The notes beneath the pieces are model-generated. The model saw nothing but the letters and a program-made list of their open reading frames with translations, was not told where the DNA came from and did no database searches. DNA of 7,493 bases from Acidobacteriota bacterium (GTDB taxonomy: Bacteria > Acidobacteriota > Terriglobia > UBA7540): positions 1 through 7,493 of the forward strand of contig JAKASH010000135.1 in NCBI GenBank assembly GCA_021828225.1. The letters are read 5' to 3'. Shown one piece after another: positions 1-6,084 of this stretch (its first letter is position 1; every line of letters begins with the position of its first letter). A program made the translations under genes and the position numbers.

Positions 1-132
1 ATAACTGCCCTCATCCCAAACAGTTCCACAGAAAATTCCCTCTATCACAAAAAGGAAGATGCGTCAGAACAAATTTACCGTGATGCGCCGGTGTGCCCCG
101 GCTTTCGGCAAACTTCCGCCTGGTCGGCCGCC

Positions 133-696
133 TCATACTTGCGCCCCATCGCTCGGGGAGTTTTCGCCCCCGACAACGCATGGGCTTTGGCCCTTCGGTC
201 TCCCTCGAATGCGGTCGGGTGCGACCACCCCGATTCGGCGCCGAATGTGGCGCATCGCCGGAGTGCTCAGGGAGGCCCTCAATTCCTTCAGGTCGCTTTC
301 GGGGTATTCCTTCAGAAAGCAGGCATGCCCCAGCTCGAACGGAATGACATTAACGGCCCTCAGTGAATAGTTATGAGACTCGGCCTCCCGATTGATTTTG
401 GCAAGCAAGGATTCCTTCGTGTGCACCCCACGTGCGTCAATCGCGAGGTCTCCGAGAGTAACAACGACGTGGTGGACGATCCCGTCGTCCCCGAGCACCG
501 ACCCCAACGTCGCGGGGCCTCCCAAGAACTTGGCTAGCGTAGACACGAATCCGGCGCAGTAACCACGAATCCAACATCGGAGCCTGCGACCAGTTGCGAG
601 TTGCCACCTTTGGAGAGCGTCGGAGAGCGCCTGGTCGAGGGCCTTGCTGACTTCGTCTTCCGAGACGAGAGAGGAGATCGGTCTACTAGAAGCCAT
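133..696 (-). CDS. hypothetical protein with a Cys-His-Asp arrangement (papain-like fold candidate)
   Basis: No family is recognised with confidence. The ATG at 696 is supported by GAGGG seven bases upstream. The 187-aa product has a helical head (about 12-35), then RGYCAGFVSTLAKFLGG (44-60, C47), GIVHHVVVTLGDLAIDARGV (72-91, H75/H76 and D87), and a further helix (about 93-108). A Cys at a helix start, then HVVV, then a strand with (I/L)-D-x-R-G is the layout of many small uncharacterised papain-like proteins, where Cys, His and Asp form the catalytic site; that is inference here. The last 35-40 residues (from about 150) are rich in Arg, Gly and Pro (RRRIGVVAPDRIRGRPKG) and look unlike a folded end, so the native stop may have been lost. 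It is separated from the nuclease-like gene by 184 bases and may be a separate unit. No signal peptide or membrane segment is visible. Confidence 0.55.
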   Translation of the reverse strand: MASSRPISSLVSEDEVSKALDQALSDALQRWQLATGRRLRCWIRGYCAGFVSTLAKFLGGPATLGSVLGDDGIVHHVVVTLGDLAIDARGVHTKESLLAKINREAESHNYSLRAVNVIPFELGHACFLKEYPESDLKELRASLSTPAMRHIRRRIGVVAPDRIRGRPKGQSPCVVGGENSPSDGAQV

Positions 697-875
697 TGCA
701 AAACCCTCGGTAAGCGATTGAAACCATGAGGTCTAAGTTGACGATTTCCAATCCTAAAGGTCGAGGCTAGAAGGGTTTATTGAAAACAAATGACTTAACC
801 ATTCACCCCTCCCCACCTTTCGGATTTGCTTGGTTTTTGTCAGGCATTTCAACAAGTTCCATGAGGTTTTGCAAT
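695..875. repeat. imperfect inverted repeat bracketing the intergenic region (MITE-like candidate)
   Basis: ATTGCAAAACC at 695-705 is matched in inverted orientation by GGTTTTGCAAT at 865-875. Allowing one extra C, the match extends inward to CTC/GAG (left arm ATTGCAAAACCCTCGG, right arm CCATGAGGTTTTGCAAT). CCATGAGGT also occurs as a direct repeat at 724-732 and 859-867. The 181-base unit has no gene of its own and no flanking target duplication that I can see. The left arm overlaps the ATG and carries the ribosome binding site of the next gene. It could be a tiny non-autonomous element, a regulatory hairpin, or coincidence. Confidence 0.35.
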
Positions 876-880
876 ACGTT
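803..880 (-). other. in-frame continuation after the amber stop of the nuclease-like gene
   Basis: Immediately after the TAG (881-883) the same frame runs for 26 sense codons, beginning NVLQNLMELVEMP, to a TGA at 803-805. The composition looks coding-like. It may be the original C-terminus cut off by a nonsense mutation. By chance an open stretch of this length is not rare, so this is only suggestive. It overlaps the right arm of the inverted repeat ending at 875. Confidence 0.25.
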
Positions 881-1459
881 CTAGTCATCGCCCGGCTCAA
901 GCGGCGAGCGGAAAAGACACCGCCACTTGCCCTTGTTCTCCCAGATTTCCGCGACCGCAGAATGCCATTCCGGGTCGTCGGGCTTCTCCAGGACCTGCTC
1001 CAGCAATCTTCGGATTGGCACTCTCACATTCAGGTGGATGCGTGGCACAAAGCGCAGCCCGAACTCTCGCGACCGCCGCTTCGTCAGGTCAATCCACTCT
1101 TTCAACTCGGCACTAAGGTCGAGGTCGGCATGATTGTAGCGGACTTGCTTGCGCAGGAAGGGAAGCGCGTGCGTTACGATAACGATGTTCTCCGGCAGTA
1201 GCGAAAAGTAAATCCAGTAGTCCTTGTCCAGGAACAGCCGTTCGATGCCCTGTAGCCCATTTACGGCAAACCACCTGTCGCTCTTGTGGACAGTCTTGAC
1301 CTCGATCTTCCGGACGTCCCCCGACTTGCTGATCGATAACCCGTTAAAACCGGAACGCTTGTTTGTGAGCGAGAGAGAAAAATGCCGCGAAGTCTCGAGG
1401 GAGGTGACCAACCCCCAACCGCGCGCTTCCACTCTCAGGGTTTGCTCTTCAGCCGCCAT
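881..1459 (-). CDS. small nuclease-like protein with an E-V-K motif (possible restriction endonuclease partner)
   Basis: The ATG at 1459 gives 192 aa; a TTG two codons upstream is less likely. I recognise no named family with certainty. A short segment, SGFNGLSIS (36-44), then RKIEVKTV (50-57), resembles the active-site region of PD-(D/E)XK nucleases, in particular the NOV_C/DUF3883 pattern G-[YF]-D...IEVK. Here the position of the first acid is N39 (codon AAC), with E53 and K55 present. The following WFAVNGLQGIERLFLDKDYWIYF (63-85) fits a nuclease-core strand-helix-strand. The C-terminal half (about 110-165) is helical and basic and has no motif I know. It starts six bases after the truncated methyltransferase, as a restriction gene often follows its methyltransferase. 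The frame continues for 26 sense codons beyond its TAG, so the protein may have been longer. Confidence is high that it is a gene and low for its function. Confidence 0.6.
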   Translation of the reverse strand: MAAEEQTLRVEARGWGLVTSLETSRHFSLSLTNKRSGFNGLSISKSGDVRKIEVKTVHKSDRWFAVNGLQGIERLFLDKDYWIYFSLLPENIVIVTHALPFLRKQVRYNHADLDLSAELKEWIDLTKRRSREFGLRFVPRIHLNVRVPIRRLLEQVLEKPDDPEWHSAVAEIWENKGKWRCLFRSPLEPGDD

Positions 1460-1465
1460 CTTCAA

Positions 1466-2893
1466 TCAAGTTGACCCTAAATGACCCTGGAAAGTGCGGG
1501 ACTTGCGCGCAAACGGAACAAAAGCGTTCGGCTCGTCAAAAATGAAAGGCACATTGAAATGTGCGGTGTTTCCGCTCCCGCCCCAGAAGCGAAATTCGGA
1601 GAGGCGGGTCACCCGCTGATACAGCGATGTAAAGACGAACGCCAGATGCCCTGCAATCTCAGCCGATTCGATTCTGTGAATCACTTTCCAGAGATGGCTC
1701 ATCGCCGCCAAGTTACGGGGAGTATAAAATTTGTCGATGCAGTCCAGGCCGTGTTTGGCCGGCTGTCGCAGGTTGACCCCATTTGGCAAGGGGGTGCGAG
1801 GATAGAACCCCTCCGCCACGGGCGGGGCGAGATCGAGCTCGTGAATCAGGCGAATGTCTCGGGAATCCACTGGATGCGTCACCTCTTGCTGTTTGGAACC
1901 ACAGCACTTGTAACCGACTTGGACCGGTTGGGCGACCGTACGTGCCAGGAGAGATTTCTTGAGGTTCTTTGCGCACGCTGGACAAGGAAATTCCTTTAGG
2001 ATTTTGTGCTCCCTCACGGTCTTGCCGTAGCGTCGGCACACATCCCAAAGTAAAAAATTGTGACCGCATCGATTGCAAACGACCCGATAAGACCACACGG
2101 TGTATAGGAGCTCTGCCGCCCGACCGCACTCGCGGCAATTCGTCGTGTACAACCTTCTCCTGAGATCCGCCAGGCTGGAGAGCACGCAGTGTACCGCCGC
2201 CTCAAAAAGGCCCGGATCGACAGAGGTGGTAAACCTGTTTGCAATAAATGCTGCGGCGGGCGAGAGCTCATTCAAAATACAGTCGTGGCCAAGGACGCTC
2301 GCTGCCACACCGGTCATCCCGCTGCCTGCGAATGGGTCGAATACGAGGCCGGGGGAGCGCAGGTAGTGGTTCAGTAGCTCCGCAATGGCCTGGGGGGGGA
2401 CCTTTGTGTGGTAAGTGTGAGCGTCATAAGTATAGGTATTCTTGCCCGCCGACATCCCAAAAGCCGGCGGGCGACGGACCGTTTTCGCCGGCGAGCTATG
2501 AGCCCGGATGACGCGGGCCAGGTCCTCTTTATCCCGTCCGCCCATTACGCCATCCTGGAGCAGGCGGCCGATTATCGGTTTCTGTACCGTCGAAGACAAG
2601 GAAATATTGGCAAGCGGGGCTCCCAGGACGCCCTGCCCCGAACGGCGGCTGCGTGCACCGCGAGAAGCAAACGCGCCGACCGAACGTGGGGCGCCCCCAA
2701 GGGCTTCGCCCCTCGCAACCCTGCGGTACAGGGCAGCTATCTGTTCGGCCTGCTCGGGGCTAGGCTGAGCCGAGCCCCGCTCCCACTTGTTGATCGAAAC
2801 TGTTGAAGTGCCCAACAGGATAGCGAGGTCGGTTTGAGACAAGCTGGCTCTCTCTCTTATCTCCGTTAGAATCGCTGTGGCGCTCGGTTCCAT
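1466..2893 (-). CDS. XRE-HTH / zinc-ribbon DNA methyltransferase, truncated before the catalytic motif
   Basis: This 475-aa protein begins with an XRE-type helix-turn-helix (about 8-60: SLSQTDLAILLGTSTVSINKWERG), then a basic, low-complexity linker (about 65-95). The methyltransferase part starts near 152 (YTYDAHTYHTKVPP). The SAM-binding motif I is V-F-D186-PFAGSGMTG (about 184-195), followed by LNELSPAAAFIANRF. Putative zinc ligands are C253/C256 with C273/C276, then C304/C307 with C330/C331. This order (motif I first, then Cys clusters) resembles DUF1156-like adenine/cytosine-N4 methyltransferases, in which motif IV (DPPF/DPPY) lies towards the C-terminus. Here the protein ends at FARKSRTFQGHLGST and no DPPY-like motif occurs anywhere. 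Catalysis is therefore unlikely as it stands, although SAM and DNA binding could remain. A run of eight C (2392-2399 on the plus strand as G) lies in the coding sequence. The start follows the upstream frame by one base and the stop lies six bases before the next ATG. Confidence 0.82.
   Translation of the reverse strand: MEPSATAILTEIRERASLSQTDLAILLGTSTVSINKWERGSAQPSPEQAEQIAALYRRVARGEALGGAPRSVGAFASRGARSRRSGQGVLGAPLANISLSSTVQKPIIGRLLQDGVMGGRDKEDLARVIRAHSSPAKTVRRPPAFGMSAGKNTYTYDAHTYHTKVPPQAIAELLNHYLRSPGLVFDPFAGSGMTGVAASVLGHDCILNELSPAAAFIANRFTTSVDPGLFEAAVHCVLSSLADLRRRLYTTNCRECGRAAELLYTVWSYRVVCNRCGHNFLLWDVCRRYGKTVREHKILKEFPCPACAKNLKKSLLARTVAQPVQVGYKCCGSKQQEVTHPVDSRDIRLIHELDLAPPVAEGFYPRTPLPNGVNLRQPAKHGLDCIDKFYTPRNLAAMSHLWKVIHRIESAEIAGHLAFVFTSLYQRVTRLSEFRFWGGSGNTAHFNVPFIFDEPNAFVPFARKSRTFQGHLGST
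1472..1488. repeat. short tandem repeat at the 3' end of the methyltransferase gene
   Basis: TGACCCT occurs at 1472-1478 and again at 1482-1488, a period of ten bases. On the coding strand this is AGGGTCA twice, within the last seven sense codons before the methyltransferase stop. It sits just where the protein loses resemblance to full-length relatives. Confidence 0.7.
2392..2399 (-). repeat. C8 homopolymer inside the methyltransferase gene
   Basis: On the coding strand the codons for V165-P166-P167-Q168 read GTC CCC CCC CAG and so form eight consecutive C. The tract lies about 20 codons before motif I. A gain or loss of one C would terminate the protein before its SAM-binding site. Runs like this underlie phase variation of methyltransferases in some pathogens, but here it may be only GC-rich codon use. 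Confidence 0.9.
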
Positions 2894-2894
2894 G

Positions 2895-3023
2895 CTACGC
2901 GAACTGGTCTTTCAACGACTGTCCCGACCCATAATGTACGATAAGTATAGGAGATCGGCAACCGTTGAGAAGATCTTGAATTGCCTCAGCTTGCCTAGAA
3001 AATACGAAGCAGTCTGCAACGGG
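2895..3023 (-). other. alternative-frame tail of the MmeI-type fragment, unassigned
   Basis: A second open frame of 42 codons starts in the region where similarity to the MmeI family ends and finishes with TAG one base before the methyltransferase ATG, a spacing typical of coupled genes. It begins PVADCFVFSRQAEAIQDLL and contains SPILIVHYGSGQSLKDQF. The Q-AEAI-x-LL and GSGxSL pattern loosely recalls the Q motif and Walker A of superfamily 2 helicases, but the Walker lysine would be Gln. I cannot assign it. A single-base slip would fuse it to the nuclease domain as a 142-aa protein. Confidence 0.3.
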
Positions 3024-3322
3024 AGACGCGCAAGGTCCTGAATGTAGCGGAAGGCTTGGGATTCGGCCTTGCTCAGGTCCTTGCCGAAACTCTTGTGCTC
3101 GACGAGCGCCACGCCCGGCCAGAACAAATCAATGTAGCCATAGTCGCCGGAAAGGTTTTTGACCGGCTGTTCGAAGCTCGCTACGACGCGGCGGCGGATG
3201 CCGAAGACGTTGAAGAATTCATTCCAGAAAGTTTGCTTTTCTGCTTGTTCACGCTTTGCACCTGTCCATTCTTTCGAAAAGCCGATAGCGCGATGTCGGA
3301 TTTCATTCCTCGATAGAGGCAC
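2912..3322 (-). CDS. truncated MmeI-type (type IIL) restriction-modification protein: N-terminal nuclease domain only
   Basis: Full-length MmeI-family enzymes of roughly 900 aa join a PD-(D/E)XK nuclease, a helical linker, an N6-adenine methyltransferase and a target-recognition domain in one chain. Here only the N-terminus is present (136 aa). The GTG at 3322 is chosen because MPLSRNEIRHRA and then FWNEFFNVFGI match the usual family beginning. The catalytic motif is visible as D65 (GYIDLFW) and E75-H-K77 (LVEHK), with the spacing seen in MmeI. Family similarity continues through QAFRYIQDLARLP (about 89-101) and then stops abruptly. The remaining 35 residues look like out-of-frame sequence. 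The alternative frame from base 3023 stays open to a TAG at 2895-2897, one base before the next gene's ATG. The methyltransferase and target-recognition parts are absent downstream. Most likely a remnant left by deletion; a surviving stand-alone nuclease domain cannot be excluded. Confidence 0.8.
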   Translation of the reverse strand: MPLSRNEIRHRAIGFSKEWTGAKREQAEKQTFWNEFFNVFGIRRRVVASFEQPVKNLSGDYGYIDLFWPGVALVEHKSFGKDLSKAESQAFRYIQDLARLPLQTASYFLGKLRQFKIFSTVADLLYLSYIMGRDSR

Positions 3323-3400
3323 CGGTGGATGATACCAAAAACCGAGCGCGGCGTGCCCCCTTCGGATCGCCTGATCAAATTAGAACACGACCCTTTCCGC

Positions 3401-3907
3401 CTACGCGGAACGCTGGAAGCGATCGAAGACGCGAAACAGGACAAGCCCCAACGCAACGTTGAAGAGGGCCGAGCTCGCCAGGTGGAGCAGTTCCCAGGGA
3501 TAAGATGCCTCGAGAAGCGCGTGCCGCAGAAAATCCGCAGACAGATCCTGGACGATGACTAAGACCGCAATTAACAAACCTCTTGCGAATGCATGGTCCA
3601 CGTCAAACTTGGCGCTGGCCGAGGCTGCCAAATACCCGACCAGACCTTCGACCATGCCCATCATGCCAAGGTAACCGTGGGATAGAGCATCCTGTAACAG
3701 GCCGAGACCCGTTCCAAGGAAAATTCCGAAAATCTTGTCGCGACGAGCCACAGAAAAGTAGATGATGACGAGCAAAGGGAATTCAAACAGTCTTGCCAGA
3801 GGGATAACCGACGGCAGCGTGACTTGCAGCAAAACCGATCCAAAGATCGCGAGCCAGAGGAGAGCCGGCCGGACGCGGGACGCTCGGGCAGCTTTAGGGA
3901 GGCTCAT
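3401..3907 (-). CDS. mreD: rod shape-determining protein MreD
   Basis: MreD is a polytopic inner-membrane protein of the elongasome, partner of MreC. The 168-aa length is normal. I use the ATG at 3907 rather than the TTG one codon upstream. About five or six hydrophobic segments are visible: WLAIFGSVLLQVTLPSVIP, FEFPLLVIIYFSVA, IFGIFLGTGLGLLQDAL, MVEGLVGYLAASAS, GLLIAVLVIVQDL and LFNVALGLVLFRVF. The segment GTGLGLLQDALSHGYLG matches the conserved Gly-Leu-Leu-Gln-Asp stretch of MreD. Position directly behind mreC supports the call. Unlike most mre operons, no mrdA or rodA follows inside the window; the next genes are restriction-modification-like. The stop codon lies within a small perfect hairpin (3395-3410) that has no U-tract after it. 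Confidence 0.9.
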   Translation of the reverse strand: MSLPKAARASRVRPALLWLAIFGSVLLQVTLPSVIPLARLFEFPLLVIIYFSVARRDKIFGIFLGTGLGLLQDALSHGYLGMMGMVEGLVGYLAASASAKFDVDHAFARGLLIAVLVIVQDLSADFLRHALLEASYPWELLHLASSALFNVALGLVLFRVFDRFQRSA

Positions 3908-3986
3908 CAAAGGAATTGCGCCCCATCCATCACGTTCCGGCCGGCCACACCCCTCAGAAAGCCGCCTGACGCAGCCAAGGCCGCGC

Positions 3987-4904
3987 TTAGGGGTGAAGCG
4001 TGTGCCGAACCATCCTTTTCTCAGCCACAGGCTTCAGCATGACCAAGACCTCTTCGAGCCGATTCAGGTCCACCGCGGGCCGCACCTCGATCTGCTTGTA
4101 GATATTTCCGTCCTGCGCGCGGATCACCGTTCCCATCATCAGCCCTCTCGGATAGATTTGGTCCAACCCGGAGGTAAGGACGGCGTCACCAGGGACAACC
4201 TTTTCATCATCCATGACGTACCGCATTTCGCAGAGCCCGTGGCTCATGCCTCGCAAGATTCCCTGGACGCCGCTGCTTTGGACCAAGCCGCCGGCCCCGC
4301 TCGAAGGGTCCGTGAGGAGCAGCACTTGCGCGGTATGGCGGTAAGCGGCGGCAATTTTGCCCACCACCCCCTGCGGTGTAATGACCGGCATCTCCCTAGC
4401 CACCCCGTCGGCTGATCCCCGGTTGATGAAGACGGCTCCCGATCCTGGATCGGGGCTCCACGCGATGACCTGAGCAGCAACACTCGGATAACTGAGGTGC
4501 GCCTTAAAGCCCAACAGCGCGCGCAACCGGTTGGCCTCCGCGGCCCGCACCGAGAGCAGTTGAAGCCGGATTTCATCCCCAGCCAACTGCGCGCGCAGTT
4601 GCTGATTCTCGCTTCGCGCTCTCCACAGGCTTTCCCCCGTGCGCGCCACACTCGCTCCCGATCCCGCCACCGCGTGAACGCCCCGCTCGAGAGGCGCAAA
4701 AACAGCGGTAACCCAAACCTGGACCAGGCGCACATTTCGGCCGCGAGTAATCTGGACTGAAAGCAGCAGGAGCTGCGCCAGCAAAACAGCCAACAGTACA
4801 AAAAACGCCCCGCGCCGCGCCACAAACGCGTGCATGCGGTCGCGCGACCGCCGATCGAAGCGGCTTGAAAGATCGCCGGAGTCAGTCCAGTCCGAATCCA
4901 ACAT
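3987..4904 (-). CDS. mreC: rod shape-determining protein MreC
   Basis: MreC is a bitopic inner-membrane protein of the elongasome. Its periplasmic part self-associates and activates PBP2/RodA, while its short cytoplasmic tail contacts MreB and MreD. Features in the 305-aa product are a charged N-terminal tail, one transmembrane helix at about 34-51 (FFVLLAVLLAQLLLLSVQ), a coiled coil at about 90-130 (SLWRARSENQQLRAQL), and the two-barrel periplasmic domain from about 140 on. The latter carries the family segments ITPQGVVGKI (about 175-184), VLLLTDPSSG and LTSGLDQIYPRGLMMGTV. The wording resembles Acidobacteriota homologues (inference from memory). The start is uncertain: an in-frame ATG at 4835 would shorten the cytoplasmic tail by 23 residues, and neither start has a good Shine-Dalgarno. 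The gap to mreB is 102 bases and the gap to mreD about 79. Confidence 0.94.
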   Translation of the reverse strand: MLDSDWTDSGDLSSRFDRRSRDRMHAFVARRGAFFVLLAVLLAQLLLLSVQITRGRNVRLVQVWVTAVFAPLERGVHAVAGSGASVARTGESLWRARSENQQLRAQLAGDEIRLQLLSVRAAEANRLRALLGFKAHLSYPSVAAQVIAWSPDPGSGAVFINRGSADGVAREMPVITPQGVVGKIAAAYRHTAQVLLLTDPSSGAGGLVQSSGVQGILRGMSHGLCEMRYVMDDEKVVPGDAVLTSGLDQIYPRGLMMGTVIRAQDGNIYKQIEVRPAVDLNRLEEVLVMLKPVAEKRMVRHTLHP

Positions 4905-5006
4905 GCTTGACCGCTGGAAGCAGGAAACCGATCCCGCCCAGGATGACCGCGTTTCGCCTCTCTGAAGTCCCCTACAGCGGCGAGGGGTCGTTCCGCGCAG
5001 CCGGAG

Positions 5007-6032
5007 TTATTCTATCGCAACCCGGCGCAACAGGTTGAAATCGGTCAGCATGCGGCCCGTCCCCAGCACCACCGAGGCCAGCGGATCCTCGGCAATGGAA
5101 ACCGGCAACCCGGTCTCCTCGCGGATGCGCTTGTCCAGATTTTTGAGCAGAGCTCCGCCGCCTGTGAGCACGATGCCACGGTCGGAAATGTCAGCCGAAA
5201 GCTCGGGCGGCGTGCGCTCCAGCGCCACTCGAATGGCATTCAGAATCGTGGCGACGCACTCCGAAAGGGCGTCACGAATCTCCGAATCGTCTATCGTGAT
5301 GGTCTTCGGAATCCCTTCCAGCAGATGACGCCCTTTAATTTCCATCGTCAGCGGCTTTTCCAGCGGGTAGGCCGACCCGAGCTCCATTTTTATTTGTTCC
5401 GCCGTGCGCTCACCGACCAGAAGGTTGTACTTCCGCTTTAGATACGCCGTGAGGGCCTCATCCATCTCGTTGCCAGCCACCCGCACGGACCGGCTATAGA
5501 CGATGCCCGAAAGTGAAATCACCGCGATATCCGTGGTCCCCCCGCCGATATCTACGATCATGCTTCCGGAGGGTTCTGTAATGGGGAGGCCGGAGCCGAT
5601 CGCCGCCATCATCGCCTGCTCCACCAAATAGACTTCGCTCGCTTTGGCGCGGAACGCCGAGTCCTGCACCGCCCTTTTTTCTACCTGTGTGATCTCCGAA
5701 GGCACCCCGATGACGATCCGAGGATGGACGAACATTTTGCGGTTATGAGCCTTCTGGATGAAATAGTTGAGCATCTTCTCGGTGACTTTGAAGTCGGCGA
5801 TGACCCCGTCTTTGAGCGGACGGATGGCGACGATGTTGCCCGGGGTCCGGCCCAGCATTTCCTTGGCTTCGCGCCCCACCGCTTCGATCTCGCCCGTGAC
5901 TTTGTTGATGGCGACAATGGAGGGGTCGTTGACTACAATGCCTTTGCCCTTCGCGTACACCAGAGTGTTCGCCGTCCCCAGATCAATGGCCAAGTCGGAA
6001 GAGAAAACACTAAACACGGAACGGAGGTTCAT
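5007..6032 (-). CDS. mreB: rod shape-determining protein MreB
   Basis: MreB is the bacterial actin homologue. It polymerises with ATP into filaments under the inner membrane that orient the elongasome and so side-wall peptidoglycan synthesis. The 341-aa length is normal for the family and the protein looks intact. Visible actin-fold motifs are phosphate-1 at about 15-22 (AIDLGTAN), the conserved Glu at about 138 in VYLVEQAMMAAIG, phosphate-2 at about 160-168 (VDIGGGTTD), and the adenosine motif at about 288-295 (VLTGGGAL). The ATG at 6032 gives the usual short N-terminal stretch that can act as a membrane-binding helix (MNLRSVFSVFSSD). A purine-rich GGAAAGG lies about 13 bases before the start. 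It follows the FecR-domain gene by 52 bases and precedes mreC by 102 bases in the same direction, the classical mreBCD order. Confidence 0.97.
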   Translation of the reverse strand: MNLRSVFSVFSSDLAIDLGTANTLVYAKGKGIVVNDPSIVAINKVTGEIEAVGREAKEMLGRTPGNIVAIRPLKDGVIADFKVTEKMLNYFIQKAHNRKMFVHPRIVIGVPSEITQVEKRAVQDSAFRAKASEVYLVEQAMMAAIGSGLPITEPSGSMIVDIGGGTTDIAVISLSGIVYSRSVRVAGNEMDEALTAYLKRKYNLLVGERTAEQIKMELGSAYPLEKPLTMEIKGRHLLEGIPKTITIDDSEIRDALSECVATILNAIRVALERTPPELSADISDRGIVLTGGGALLKNLDKRIREETGLPVSIAEDPLASVVLGTGRMLTDFNLLRRVAIE

Positions 6033-6084
6033 GGGCTGCTGAAAGCCTTTCCGGATGGAATGGGGTAACCCGCGCCGGGCCGGA

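Noticed and set aside
233..246. Perfect 14-base palindrome ATTCGGCGCCGAAT
   Set aside because: It lies inside a coding frame, and one palindrome of that length is expected by chance in roughly two such windows, so it is not remarkable.
59..370. Plus-strand open frame of 103 codons with AGGAAG just before its ATG
   Set aside because: The purine run is directly against the ATG instead of 5-9 bases away, the product is Pro/Arg-rich without motifs, and most of it is antisense to the C-terminal end of the hypothetical gene.
738..766. TTGACG on the plus strand as a promoter -35 box
   Set aside because: No acceptable -10 box lies 16-18 bases downstream and no plus-strand gene follows.
1481..1999. 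Plus-strand open frame of 172 codons
   Set aside because: It is the antisense shadow of the methyltransferase gene, whose HTH, motif I and Cys pairs are plain on the other strand.
3395..3410. Perfect six-base-pair hairpin (TTCCGC/GCGGAA) over the mreD stop codon as a terminator
   Set aside because: The stem is short and is not followed by a T-rich run on the minus strand, so rho-independent termination is not supported.
3762..4415. Plus-strand open frame of 217 codons
   Set aside because: It is antisense to mreD and mreC, which are clearly recognised, and its product is His/Pro/Arg-rich, typical of antisense frames in GC-rich genes.
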